Of a DNA stretch of 64,000 nt, positions 1 through 59,552 are shown piece after piece. This DNA comes from Oncomelania hupensis (taxonomy: Eukaryota > Mollusca > Gastropoda > Littorinimorpha > Pomatiopsidae), in the NCBI GenBank assembly GCA_036898135.1, contig CM072523.1, forward strand, positions 30,049,149-30,113,148. Direction: 5' to 3'. Position numbers and translations under genes: made by a program. Positions within the stretch are counted from its first letter, which is position 1, and each line of letters begins with the position of its first letter. The notes below the pieces were generated by a model that was not told where the DNA came from, made no database searches, and worked only from the letters and a program-made list of their open reading frames with translations.

Positions 1-183
1 TTTGACAGATTTTTAACTTCCCACTTTCTAAAGTCAGAAGGGCTCTGCGGCTTTGACAGAACAGGTGGGAAGCAAAGCAACAGATTTAACCGTAATTAGA
101 GAGTCAAAATGATGAAAAATGCAATGATACAAGTTGCGCAGACAGTAATGATAAACAATAGTTACATTTAAAAAATATCTTAC

Positions 184-1593
184 AGAGCTGAACATCTGTT
201 GCAAGACGTCACGGATATTGCCAACGTTAAGATCTGTGTTCATGATGAACTTCAGGCCACTTGGTGTCTCATAGAAATGCAGCTTGTACTTGCTGGTTCT
301 GAAGTTCAAGAACCCATCGTGTCTGATATTTGGTTAAGGAAAAGCATTGTCATTGTATGATATTTGATTACGGAAAAGCATTGCCATTGTACAGAGAGAG
401 ACAGTGGAAAAGTAATGTTCTGTTTTTAAAAAAAATCACATAATGAAAATGGGTTCTGAAAGTGAAACTGAGGGTGAGAGGCTTTATTGTCTGTGAACAG
501 CTACTTAAAATGCTGCTGTTTGGCTGCACAAGCATTTTAAATGTCAAACATAACAGAATTTTTCAATGAATCCATACACTGCAGTAAAAAAAGTAAAGGC
601 ACTTAGGAATGTACAACTACAAGATTACAAACATGCACAGGCACACCAACGCAATGCATTCAGTCTTACGCTTAGTCTTTGAATGCACTACTATCATTCT
701 TACAACTCTTTCCTACATATCACATATCATCTGCAACTTCGCAACATCATAGTCATACCTTCAAGCACATGTATCATTTGCTATCACCGGCACACTCTAC
801 ATCACTTCACCGTCTTCAGACACAGCTATTCCTATTTTCCCCAAATACAACTAGTATTACTATTATTAGGTAGATTGGGTTTGGGCACGCCACAGGCTGC
901 GACTATACTTTTTCCAGGGTAGGCGGCCAAGAATTTCCATATAAAAAGTGATAATTAAAAAAACAAAAATAATAAAAATTAAAATTAAAATCAGAAACGT
1001 AGCTTTGGTAAAATTGCTAAGCAACCTTTCATCTGTGATTCACTTTCAAATGTTCACTACATTAATGAATTAAATTAGTATAAATAACTGTTACCTCAAC
1101 AATTTTAAATGAATAATTATATAATCATGCCAAAGGATACACATCCTTGGGAGAAATTCGGTTGATGAAGGACTTAATGGAAAATATCATTCCGTACATC
1201 AGTTTAAATTCCTGAAATGGTAAGATAGTACACATCTGTTAGTGTAACATTAAATTATTATGAATACACACACAAGCATGCTCACAAATAGACCAAATAA
1301 ATAAACCATGCAATGCCAATGATGCACACACAAACTACTAATACTATCACAAAATGTCAAACTACTTTAATTTTTAAATCGATGGAATTGAACAACCAAA
1401 CACACGGCACAGAAAGTGGATGTTGCTAAAGTGCTGCATATCCACTGTTAATTGTTTCACTTACAGTTTGCTTGGAAATAACATGAATACCCACCTCTTC
1501 TTTGCTTATTCCAGGCTGCTTCTTCCTGTTCCACTCTGAATAATAAAGGCAGTTCCCATTTCTGTCAAACAAGTAGAAATCGTACACAGTCAT
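184..1593 (-). CDS. TRAPPC1: TRAPPC1 (Bet5) TRAPP complex subunit, 3' end missing
   Basis: Core longin-fold subunit of the TRAPP tethering complex, which acts as exchange factor for Rab1/Ypt1 in ER-Golgi traffic. Three coding exons on the minus strand: 1593-1495 (starts MTVYDFYLFDRNGNCLYYSE), 1211-1141 (EFKLMYGMIFSIKSF) and 322-184 (DGFLNFRTSKYKLHFYETPS and on to DVLQQMFSS). All junctions have GT/AG signals (donors gtgggt, gtatcc, gtaaga) and the phases agree: 99+71+139 = 309 nt, or 103 codons. The family is about 145 residues long, so roughly 40 C-terminal residues (last exon) lie left of base 1. An in-frame ATG exists five codons upstream (1608), but the family starts at MTVY. The similarity to vertebrate TRAPPC1 is recognised from memory and is strong along the whole stretch. 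Confidence 0.95.
864..945. repeat. Interspersed repeat, copy 1 (partner at 58940-59033)
   Basis: About 80 bp containing ttgggtttgggcacgccaca, matching in reverse complement the stretch at 58940-59033 in KDM6A intron 5. It lies in the intron between TRAPPC1 exons 2 and 3. A preceding ATT/ACT-rich stretch may be a tail. Family not identified. Confidence 0.7.
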
Positions 1594-2935
1594 GGTTTCG
1601 TTCTTCACAGATCACTGTTGAATTACACTCCAGTGAAACTACTTTTTCATCTTGATCATTAGATCAGTAGCTTTTTAAACGTTTCCTTGCACTATTATCA
1701 CAAGATCCTACACCCGCCCCGAGTTGTATAGAAAAAATGCGCCACAAAACACTTCGAGTGTTCGCCAAGAACTATTTTTGTTTCTTGGCAACCTTTTGCC
1801 ATAAGCGAGCGCTTTTAAAATGGCGCAGCACATGTTGAGTGCACAACAGCCAATCAAAATGAAGTTGGTTGAAAGTGAAAGTTATATCGCACTGACGACA
1901 CAACAGTACTATCAAATATAAATACCAGTTTATTCTGATTGCACATAAACATAACTATTCCGTCAAATAACGAGTACACAAAGCTTACCAGACTGTAAAT
2001 GACAAAATGTCCTCTCTTGCTATTTCACCATTGAATCAAAAGCCCACCGCTCTGGCCGTCATCTTTTTCTCTTCACAGGGCGCTCTCCTCGGGCATAGGG
2101 TTGCGCAGACCGTCCGCTAAAATAATTACGTAGCGTTACGTAGCGCTCTGCTTAGGCAACTTGAGGCCGTTTTCATTGATTTACATCTAGAGTTGTCATT
2201 CTTGGAGTAGTTGCTAGCTAAAGCACGCGCAAACATTACAATTACAACTAATCGAACATCTTTTCCTTAAACTTTTTCAAGTTGTTTATGACTTCATTGC
2301 CTGAATTTCGAAGTTATCAATTCAATAATAAATTCACACTTTTATTTAAGATGTTCTAAAACGTCTTTTCAATTCAAATCAATTAAATTCAATACAACTT
2401 TATATATCCACATAGGGCAATTACAAGATTTAGAAGCAGCTCATATTTAAAATAGTTTAAAAACAGTGAAACAAGGTATTACAACATTGTCACACGATCT
2501 CATAAGCACATGTCCTAAAATACAAACATAAACCAAACACACAACACATACACACCCACTCATACACACACACACCACGAACACACACCACAGACAGTTA
2601 AATCAAATAAAAACATGGAGGTAAGAAAATAAGTTAAGAATATTAATCAATCATCAAATCAATCAATCGATAAGACAATAAATCAATCACTGAATCGGCC
2701 CATTGTTGAGCATTTAAAAAAAATAAATTGGGGTTGTGATATTAAAAAGGAGATGATCGCATCAAGTTTAGCAATCGAATTGCGCAAGGAATAAAACTGT
2801 AAGTGGAAACATTTTTAAAATCAAATTAATTTCTTTAAATTTCATTTCCTTACAGGATTTTTTTTTTAGATGTATTCATTTATTTTAGCATGATAAATTA
2901 TAGTATAGTATATAGTTATTAGTTAGTTATTCATT
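1594..2935. other. Intergenic DNA upstream of TRAPPC1, no gene seen
   Basis: AT-rich spacer between the TRAPPC1 start codon and the first SINE-like repeat. The part nearest the gene (about 1700-2250) is less AT-rich and should hold the TRAPPC1 promoter and 5' UTR, but no clear core promoter motif is visible. From about 2370 the sequence is simple (CA-rich at 2540-2600, AATC-rich at 2640-2700). No open frame of interest. Confidence 0.5.
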
Positions 2936-2941
2936 CCTTAC

Positions 2942-3470
2942 AGGGTCCAGCGGACGGCAAAGAGCTGAATCAGGACCATAACAACCGGTCCACAACTCGG
3001 TTTAAAGAGGACTCGCCCCTGATCAGTATACAAGATCTGTTGAAACAACCTTAGTGGTAACACTGAAGGCACTCCATCAGCCGGTCACGTTACAATAAAG
3101 GCATCCCACGCAGGGGATGCTGAAGCTATACTCTTAATTTATTGAACCCCCGTTTAAAAAACCAAAATAGAATATAAACATTATTATAAAATATCAACAA
3201 AACACATACAAATATAATGCCTACATTACTAAATAATAATAACATAGGAAGCCCTAGTGACCATTTGACAGAAACTGTCCAATATTCCCAATATGACCCA
3301 TCAGACCCCATACAATAATGAGGAGTTTTCAAAGAAATTTCAAGAAAAAAGGTAGATAACTGATCTAGTGAAGGAGATCGTATAGAAGATTAATAGAACA
3401 GAGTAGGAATGAGAATTCAAGAAAAAAAAGAGACAGCGGAAATTTAAAGCACTAAATTTCCAGAAAGAGG
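2942..3470 (-). repeat. SINE-like repeat family, copy 1
   Basis: First of six copies of a roughly 550-bp family in this window. The 3' end of the element is at the left (gtccagcgg), preceded by a short tandem tail (ttagttagttattcatt). This copy lacks the TATA-containing 5' end present in copies 3, 5 and 6. Its minus strand has a short open frame (3332-3126) that is only partly kept in other copies, so I do not call it coding. Confidence 0.8.
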
Positions 3471-3475
3471 GTGTA

Positions 3476-3608
3476 GGCAAGCTATAAATAGCCCGCAGCC
3501 AGCAAAATGTGGGAGAACCTAAGAGTGCTACTCACATAGGCATTGAGCTAGTGTGATCGTAGCGCAGTGGATTAGTCGCCGGTTTTCTATGCAGACGGTC
3601 GCGGGTTA
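3476..3608. repeat. tRNA-like SINE head fused to a second repeat
   Basis: Bases 3476-3550 match 41763-41845 (shared core agcccgcagccagcaaaatg, allowing one mismatch), so this is an interspersed repeat. Bases 3551-3607 look like a tRNA-derived promoter: a box A-like TAGCGCAGTGG and, about 35 bp on, a box B-like GGTCGCGGGTT. The tRNA-like part stops abruptly where SINE-like copy 2 begins, as if that copy had truncated or displaced it. It is not an intact tRNA gene, since the 3' acceptor half is missing. Confidence 0.55.
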
Positions 3609-4155
3609 TTGTTGCTCTAGGTCCAGCGGACTCTTCCGAGCCAAATCAGGACCGGACAACCCCCGATCCGCATAAAAGATCTGCTGAAACAACCCTAGTG
3701 GTAAAACCGAAAGCTCTCCACCAGCCAGTCACTTTACAATAAAGACATCCCACGCAGGGGACGGCTGAGGCTTCACCCCAACTTATCGAACCCCCGTTTA
3801 CAAACAAAATAGAATACAAACATCATTATAATTATCAACAAAACATACATATAAAATCCCTACATTGCTAAATAATAACATCATAGGAAGCCATAGTGAC
3901 CACCTGGCAGAAAGCGTCCAATATTCTCAAGCTGATCCAATAGACCTCATACACAAACAAGGAGTCTTGTCCCGGAAGAGTTTTCAAGAAAAAAGGTAGG
4001 AGACTGGTCTAGCGAAGAAGACAATAGTATAGCAGATTGATAGAACAGAGCAGGAATGAGAAAGAGCAAATGAGAAAGAAAGCGACAGTGGGAATGTAAA
4101 GCACTAAATTTCCAGAAAGTGGGGATACTATTTATACTGAAACCCCAACGGGGGA
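3606..4155 (-). repeat. SINE-like repeat family, copy 2
   Basis: Same family as 2942-3470 and 5212-5772. Element 3' end at the left (ggtccagcggactcttccga), 5' end at the right with TATTTATA (TATA box on the minus strand) near 4130. The neighbouring 4156-4260 region (cgggcactcctgtttcctcc) may belong to another dispersed repeat. Confidence 0.8.
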
Positions 4156-5205
4156 TAAATCACCGAGGGTTTTCTCCGGGCACTCCTGTTTCCTCCCTCC
4201 CTTCAATAACGGTACTAGACGCAGTCAATATAAAATTTCAAAAATAAAAATTTGATTTTCTTTCCGTATTCCAATGGCGATCTCCCTGCCATTACACCAC
4301 CTGTTTGAGTGGTGGATGTGTATTTGTTGTGTGTGTGTGTGTAAGGTGGATGAGACAGGCGAGCGTGTATGAGGGTACAGATCGCCGCTCTTTCAGCCTG
4401 ATTGATTTGGGGAAAGGCGTGTATACAGCATTCAGTATTATAATAGAGATTATAGTATTAGAACAGAAAGATAGAAGAAATATAACACTGCAAAGAACAG
4501 AAGAAACACACTAAAGAAATAAAAGTGCCAGGTTTGATTATTATTTTTTCAAATATGAACTTTATTTTATTTAATAGAAGACAAAAAAAAATACATTAAA
4601 AATCAAAATTAACAGTAATAGTAATAATAATAATAAATATATTATTATTATTATAAAAAAATCAATAGTTGTTAAATACTACAGCATGCACGATCACATG
4701 AATTTAATACTATAATGACACTGTTTCTTGTATTCCTTATGTAGCTTAATGAACTTTTATGTCTACAAGCCAAGGGAAATAACCTAGTCCTTGTCCTCGG
4801 CTTCATTAGTATATGTATAGAAGGAGTTGCCCATCTTATTGTTCTACCGTCATTGGTGCCTCTGTGTGTGTGTGTGCGCGCGTGTGTGTGTGTGCGCGCG
4901 TGTGTGTGTGTTAATGTGTATTTGTGTATGTATGTAATGCTCTGCAAAGAAATGTTTGGAACAAAACCTAAAACAGAATAAAACATAATAAAAGCACAAC
5001 ATGCTTTTACTGGTACATTCAAACATCAATGAACATTTAATAATTTTGAAAATGAAATGTGAACATACACATAGTGTACAAATAACAAGATACATCACAG
5101 CATCATAATTATACATACCGCACAATATATATTAATGGGTACATTTAATAATTTTGAAAATCACATTGGAACATGTGGATAGGGTACCAATATTACATTA
5201 CATTA
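4156..5205. other. Intergenic, simple-sequence rich, no gene seen
   Basis: Contains TG-rich patches (4320-4345), an AAT/ATT-rich stretch (4610-4670) and the TG/CG tract at 4862-4911. Short open frames here are only translations of these repeats. Confidence 0.5.
4862..4911. repeat. Alternating TG/CG dinucleotide tract
   Basis: (TG)n broken twice by (CG)3-type blocks (gtgtgtgcgcgcgtgtgtg): 50 bp of alternating purine-pyrimidine sequence, the classic Z-DNA-prone composition. Confidence 0.9.
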
Positions 5206-5211
5206 CATAAT

Positions 5212-5772
5212 TGTTGCTTTAGGTCCAGCGGACTCTTCCGAGCCAAATCAGGACCGGACAACTCCCAATCCGCATAAAAGATCTGCTGAAACAACCCTAG
5301 TGGGAAAACTGAATGCCCTCCACCAGCCAGTTACTTTACAATAAAGACATCCCACGCAGGGGACGGCTGAGGCTTCACCCCAACTTATCGAACCCCCGTT
5401 TACAAAAACAAAATAGAATACAAACATCATTATAAATTATCAACAAAACACATACATATAAAATGCCTACATTGCTAAATAATAACATCATAGGAAGCCC
5501 TAGTGACCACCTGGCAGAAAGCGTCCAATATTCCCAAGCTGATCCAACTGACCCCATACACAAACAAGGAGTCTTGTCCCGGAAGAGTTTTCAAGAAAAA
5601 AGGTAGGAGACTGGTCTAGCGAAGAAGACGATAGTATAGCAGATTGATAGAACAGAGCAGGAATGAGAAAGAGCAAATGAGAAAGACAGCGACAGTGGGA
5701 ATTTAAAGCACTAAATTTCCAGAAAGTGGGGATACTATTTATACTGAAACCCCCGGCACCCCAACAGGGGTG
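5212..5772 (-). repeat. SINE-like repeat family, copy 3 (near full length)
   Basis: On the minus strand it begins near ggggtgccgggggtttcag, followed at once by TATAAATAG. It ends about 550 bp later with tccgctggacctaaagcaac and a short AAT-type tail. The TATA-like motif at the 5' end and the simple 3' tail fit a retroposed non-autonomous element better than an LTR, because no TG...CA ends are seen. Confidence 0.85.
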
Positions 5773-6876
5773 GTACCAATATGGGCTTTCACCATACAAT
5801 ACCGATACTTTAGGATGCTGGCAATGAGTCTCCTTAAACCCTTAAGAAACAAAACACTATAATGTAAAATTCTGTTTAAATTTGCCTCCGCTCTGAGAAC
5901 ACATATACTTCTGAGTACACATATACTTCTGTTGTCCCTGATGTTTTGTGGCTTGGTAGATGAACAACACTATGGTTTCCACAATAGGTCTTCACTTCAA
6001 ATTTGCCATAGTAGACATTTTGTGCTTTGTTGACAGTGTCTTAAAACAGATTACATAAGAAAAAAAAATGTATAGTAAATTTACTATATATACACACAAT
6101 TGTCCTCCACTACTATTTTACAGTACATGCTCAGTCAGTTATTATCATCTTGTTCACAACCGCAAATCACACAGACAATAAAAATTAAAATAAATACACA
6201 AACTTTTTTAAAAATTAAATAAGTAAATTATTTTTTAAATTCTGCAAAACATGAGTTAGTTTCACCTATGATAGGAGAGGTCTGAAGTAGTGAAAGCATC
6301 CAAGACAAAAAACTTTGCTCATATGTACTGTATCTTACATATAACAATCTTAATACATATGCATTACAACTTATCAAATAACATCGAAAATAACAAAACT
6401 CACTGGAATCTAATATCGCATTTGCAGCCGATAAAAACCTTGCATGTATATAGTATAGTTGACTAACAAAGACTAGAATCATCAAGATGATCTAGCATCA
6501 TTTATAACATGTCAATACATACTTTTACATACTAATATAATTATTAGTTGTTTGCAAAAATCAGTGATATGGAGAGTAAAATTCTGTGCCATTTATTATG
6601 ACAAAATATTCTGGATACCAGATCCGAACATAAATACCCATACATTGACACTATGGGCCTAATGTGTACGCCTTTGTGCTGCCCTTGCTCCTTGGACTAA
6701 CACGAAGAAACTCTATACTTAGGTGATGATAAGTATGTAAGACTTAATCTATGAAGAAAGTTCATGCCAGCATGATCAGTACATGTGGCCATGAATTGTA
6801 TGTTGTTCAGGATTCCAAATATGAATTTAAAAAATCCTGTAGTACTAGTCGTCTATGTTGTTATTTTCTGTTGCTA
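5773..6876. other. 3' flank / 3' UTR of the acetyltransferase gene
   Basis: AT-rich sequence without an open frame of interest. A minus-strand AATAAA lies at 6598-6593, about 280 nt after the stop codon of the minus-strand acetyltransferase, and is a plausible poly(A) signal. The rest shows nothing recognisable. Confidence 0.5.
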
Positions 6877-31139
<24,263 letters not shown>

Positions 31140-31648
31140 TTTGAAAATGAAAGTGTGATGGCAGTCGGTCGAGACTGTGATCCAGAGTTATCTGCCTTGT
31201 TTCCTAATTCTGAATCCTAAAGCTCTTACACCTGTTTTTAACATGAAATTTAATTTTATAATAAATTAGTAATATGCCTCTCTAAGCCATTTCTTCACTT
31301 TACATAAATTGTATCTGGAATATTTTAAACAGTTAGTTAGCCATTGTTTATAGGGTCCAGCGGACTGCATACAGCCAAATCAGGACCACAACTTGGTTGA
31401 AAGACTCACCCCCGATTCGTATAAAAGATCTGCTGAAACAAGCCTAATAATAACACTGAAGGCACTCCACCAGCCGGTCACTGTACAATAAAGGAATCCA
31501 ATGCAGGGGACGCTGAGGTTGTACTCTGAACCCCCGTTTATAAAAACAAAACAGAATATAAACATCATTATAAAATATTAACAAAACACACACACATATA
31601 TATAATGCCTATAGTGCTAAATAATACCATAGAAAGCCCGAATGATGA

Positions 31649-31710
31649 GTCCCCTATACGCTACTGTGTCCGGGGACGGTAATCTACCCACTGAACTGAA
31701 CTGAACTGAA
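31649..31710 (+). mobile_element. 62-bp 5'-truncated retroelement end with 11-bp TSD
   Basis: Short insert ending in four CTGAA units, flanked by CCGAATGATGA at 31638-31648 and 31711-31721. The source family is unknown, but the structure (simple tail plus duplication) shows target-primed reverse transcription. Confidence 0.85.
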
Positions 31711-31746
31711 CCGAATGATGATTTGGCAGAAAGCAATCAATATCTC

Positions 31747-32304
31747 TGTTACACTCGGTTCGATGTTGGTGTTTTTCTTTATCAGTATCTGATTCAGCCC
31801 CAATGCTGAATTCCTGATAAGGTGTAACTCAGATTCGTTTATCCACGCAGCCTGCTCACTCAGCAACAAGACACGGAGTCGACGTATGAAGTTTTCCACT
31901 TTTATTCAGCACACATCAACAACTGCATACAATCGCTCAATCGCTTTTCCACTCTCAAATTTTACTTTCCAACTCACTATCAACAACTATCCAAAACAGT
32001 GCGGCACATAAAATATATAGCCTCTATCTCTCTTCCCGAACAATTTAGAACACAGTAGACTAGAATGACGCATTACAGCCAATAAAATAAAAGATCGTCA
32101 TCACTGACTTGCGTCATACATATTTCTTCTCCTTCCGGGAACGTCCTCGATTTTCTACATTTACATATACAAAGCCTCTCCTAACAACAATGCAAACTCA
32201 AATCAAAGGTAAATAAACTCCATTATTGAATACTTTGCAAAACAAAACGATTAGATCTATCGTGCGCGCTTCAGACATACTATCGTTCGCATTTCAACGT
32301 AACA
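31747..32304. mobile_element. Solo LTR with 5-bp TSD
   Basis: 558 bp starting TGTTAC and ending GTAACA (perfect 6-bp inverted ends, TG...CA). Flanked by ATCTC at 31742-31746 and 32305-32309. No coding capacity. The inserted unit interrupts SINE-like copy 4 precisely. LTR boundaries with a 5-bp duplication and no internal region are the product of recombination between two LTRs. Unrelated to the LTRs at 12704/19510. Confidence 0.85.
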
Positions 32305-32720
32305 ATCTCCAACACACCCCATACACGAAGGAGGAGTTTTGGGAGAGTTTTCAAGAAAAAAGGTAGGTGACTGGTCTAGCAAAGTGATAGTAGATTGATA
32401 GAACAGATCAAGAACGAGAAAGAACAAATCAGAATGACCGAAATAATGGTAATTTAAAGCACTACATTTTCACTAAGTGGGGGTACTATTTATACAGAAA
32501 ACCCTGGCACAACGGGGGATATTATAAACAGCTTTATACGTTTGTTTCTGGTTCTTTATTTTAGTACACATTTTAAATGAAAAGGTTTATTAAAGTCAGT
32601 CTCCTAAGAGGATGGCAATAACAATAATTAAAAAAGTGATGCCAAATAAAAATACATGCCAGACACAATACTATTATTTATAAGATTATCCGTACAGTTC
32701 ATTGTAGAATAGAGAAAGAG

Positions 32721-32847
<127 letters not shown>

Positions 32848-33323
32848 GTTTAATAATACCTCAAGGCAATATTTTATTTGTAACATTGCATGTACAATCA
32901 ATCAACAAAACATTAAAACAATTAAAGCAAATGATAACAATAAATATCTGCAACACCTTAAATACAGATCACGTGCTTGTTCATATTTAAACATGAGAAG
33001 AACCTTGAGAAAAAAACACTATATCAATAAGCACATAATAATAAAGATAATATAGATTTTTTTTTTCTTGTTTTCTTTCTTTATTGGAAACCTTTGCAAA
33101 CAACATGTACACATAACAAAGATTCATCACGAACACACAAGTTATCTTTGTTTTCTATATAATCAGAAAATCTTCTTATATTGCAAGTATAATTTCTCAC
33201 AAATGTTCAAAAAGACTAGCACTAGCTAACAACTACAGAAATTCTGACCAAAGTCCTCAAACATCCAAATCCTCATTAGAGTGCAAACAAAACAATAAAA
33301 GACTGTTCAAGTTTTATATGAGT

Positions 33324-33341
33324 TTTATTCCTTGTTTTATT
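33324..33341 (-). promoter_or_regulatory. Candidate PSMD1 poly(A) signals
   Basis: Two minus-strand AATAAA hexamers (33329-33324 and 33341-33336), about 180-200 nt downstream of the PSMD1 stop codon. Confidence 0.5.
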
Positions 33342-33522
33342 TAAAAAAATCCCTTTCATCACACAAAAAATATCGACACATTTCTAATGGGTATTTTTCA
33401 CATTGTCTTTCTTCTCAAACACCTTTGTTTCTGTGAGTTCGAAGGTTCACTAAAGGAGTCACATTTTTTTTTAGAAATGACATGCCGATATCATCAGAGT
33501 ATGGAGTTTATAAGTGGTAGGC

Positions 33523-51904
<18,382 letters not shown>

Positions 51905-52343
51905 TGTTGATACTTTTTTTTATACGTGGTCTTCTATCGCCAAAGATATTCGCCTGTTGTTCAGGACAAGCGGAAGTGACCTTCTGTCTAGAAACCTAAA
52001 TCTTAAGAAGAAAAATATGGTTAATTGTTTCTTCTGGTATCGATAAAAAGGGTTAATATTTAAGTTGAATAATAGTTTAATAACAGACTTTAAGATCAGC
52101 TTCGTAATCAGTTATTGGTCCAAGTTTTAAATGTGAATGAAATTTTCTTGTTTTCATGATTTTGTGTTAAAATCTACTGCGTGCCTTTGGGAACAATAAA
52201 TACCGGAAAGAAGCACTGATTGGACGAGTGCGAACGTGCTGTTTCCGCTTTCTACTGCGATATTGTGGATAGAATGTAATTAGTGGAAATAATACCTGAT
52301 ATTGGATCTTTCCCTGTGGTTGATTTTTATTTGCATAAGTAAT
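51905..52343. promoter_or_regulatory. PSMD1-KDM6A bidirectional promoter interval
   Basis: 439 bp separate the divergent start codons of PSMD1 (51904, minus) and KDM6A (52344, plus). Both 5' UTRs and core promoters must lie here unless upstream noncoding exons exist. No TATA box stands out on either strand. Confidence 0.65.
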
Positions 52344-57213
<4,870 letters not shown>

Positions 57214-57274
57214 GTAAGTTAGCTGTGATCAAATTTTATTCCAATGTGCTGGTTGGAGTCTAGTTCACTTATTT

Positions 57275-57399
<125 letters not shown>

Positions 57400-58939
57400 A
57401 TTAAAAATGTCTATCTGAATCATCTCTCTCGTTATTGCTCTCTCTCTCATTCTTCTTTACTCTTTTCCTACTTTACCCTCCTTCTACTTTCTTTATGATT
57501 TATCCGTCTTCTCCAACTCTTCCTCCTTCAACTTCTTTTTCTCTTCCTACTATCTCAGCTCGCTGTCTTTTTCTCATACTTCCTCCTACTTTTTTGTGCC
57601 GCAGATGGCTTTCATTATGACAAGTAGCCTTATTCTCCATGTCAGGGCACAAAACAGGTCTTTACACTTAATCCTATTCGCTGATTAAAATGCTGTCCAC
57701 TACTCTTCCCCACCTAATTTTTCAAACTAGTTTGTTAGTCATAAATGGAAGGAGCGAGAAAGTGCCCTTCACCATAGCTTCACTGTTTTAATGACCGAAT
57801 ATGGCAACTACACTTCCGCTCTACCCCCATTCTAATTTCCCTACCCCCCTTCTAGCATCCCTACACTACCCCTCTCCCTGCCCCCCCCCCCCCTCCCTGT
57901 TCCCTGCCCCCTGTTCCCTTCCCCTAACATTAAATCACTCACATGCAACACACACACGGTTGTGCACTCGACCCAGAGTTGATTTTCGAAGCTCATACGA
58001 ATATCTTTGCTTGTTTTTTGGCTAAGAGTGATGGGGATGGAGATGGGAGGGATGTTAAGGGGGATGGTGTGCTCTTTTTTCGTGGATAGGAGAAATGCAT
58101 TTTGTATATTTTACTTACGGATTACGTTCACTTGTCACTGGTTTCTTCCAAGTTTATTCACTCCAGTATAAGAGTAACATAGGATGTACAAGGCTATGAC
58201 TGTTTGTTGTCATATGTGTGGGAAAAATGCTGGGAGTGGTGTGGGATAAGGTGCTATTTGTGTTAGTTGTGCTGTCTTTTGTCAATGAAGTTGTCCAAGT
58301 TTTTGTAATCAAACCAGAGGCTTATGCCTATGGAATCATATGTTCTATAACAGGCATTAGTGCCTAATGTCTTTGCCTGCCGATGGTAAAGATAGGGTAG
58401 ATGGTGAGGGGAGTGCTAACTGCCTCAGTTTTTCCTCATGTGTTTTGTCAACAAAGCTTTCCACGTTTCTACACTCAAGCCATACTGTTGGTTCCCGTTC
58501 AAGGCTATTACTTTACTTCATTTTACAATGCATGCTTCTAGACTTAATATATCTGTCGGGTTTCATTGTTTACTGTTTGTGGATGAGAGTGGGAAAGCAA
58601 GTGAGAAAGCGGGAAGGTAGGTGGGTAGCTTGGCCTGAATTTTACTGTTTTTGTCACCGAATTTAAAAATTTCTGCACACAAAATACACTTCAGTATTAC
58701 AGACTTTCAGGAAACTTTCACAGTATGCCTGTACTGTTGTATGTCTTGGTTCTTAAAGTGAACTTCTCACACTCGAACTGTCAGCGAACCAAGTCATGTT
58801 GTTTGTTTTGTTTTTCTTAAATAAGATCAGATAGTTTTGTTTGTTGATGTGTATCTGATTCTGCGTTTGATGATAGTGATGTGGTAAAACTGGTGATAGT
58901 GTTGTGTTGTTTTATTTTTTTTAACACTTTATTGTCTCT

Positions 58940-59033
58940 TTTTAGCGGGAAATTTTGGGCCGCCTCTCCAGGGGAAAGCGTAGATGCAGCCTGTGGCGTG
59001 CCCAAACCCAACCTACCTAATATTGTGTTTTTG
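58940..59033. repeat. Interspersed repeat, copy 2 (partner at 864-945)
   Basis: Contains tgtggcgtgcccaaacccaa, the reverse complement of the sequence at 864-945. Unrelated flanks show that this is a dispersed repeat. Confidence 0.7.
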
Positions 59034-59507
59034 AAATTTTGCTGGGGGAGCAAACCGGAGTACTAGGAGAAAACCCCCGAGACGTTGCCCGAGTCAAAAG
59101 CAAATGCTATTTGGAGAAACATAACGCCCAGATGCTGGATCGATCCCACACCTGTCAGGCACCATTGGTTTCTGGCCTGTGGACAAGGCAAGTTAGTCCC
59201 ACGTTAGTGGTCAACGCTCGCGGTGGTAGTTTCAGTAATGATGATGAGGAGGAGCAGGAGGAGGATCTCTCTCGTGTCTTTTTTTAACTTAAGTGTACAT
59301 TCCAACAGCCACTAGCACTGTACTTTGGTTCACGCAGTCTAGCCGAAGGCTGCAGGGGGAGTCATAATGAAATCTGGTCTACTCTCTTCTCGTAGCTGCT
59401 GTTGCCGAGTTGGGAAATAGACCGATCGATATTCGTCCTCATTTCTTCCCCATCCCCTTCATTCCCCCTCCACTCTTCTTTTTCTTCAACTTCCTACTCC
59501 CCCCACC

Positions 59508-59552
<45 letters not shown>

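Larger units (their letters stand above)
31348..32521 (-). repeat. SINE-like repeat family, copy 4, broken by two insertions
   Basis: Same family as 5212-5772. The left part runs to 31648 and the right part (ccaacacaccccatacac... tatttatac) from 32305 to 32521. Between them lie a 62-bp retroelement fragment (31649-31710) and a solo LTR (31747-32304), each with its own target duplication. With both removed, the copy aligns with copy 3 throughout. Confidence 0.85.

Noticed and set aside
3551..3608. Possible tRNA gene
   Set aside because: Only box A- and box B-like parts; the acceptor half is missing and the sequence is fused to repeats, so it is a SINE head.
5375..5799. Overlapping short frames in SINE-like copy 3, partly open in copies 1, 5 and 6
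   Set aside because: The frame is interrupted differently in each copy; apparent conservation reflects recent common origin.
59039..59287. 82-codon frame with an acidic tail
   Set aside because: Overlaps a dispersed repeat motif and has no splice context with KDM6A.
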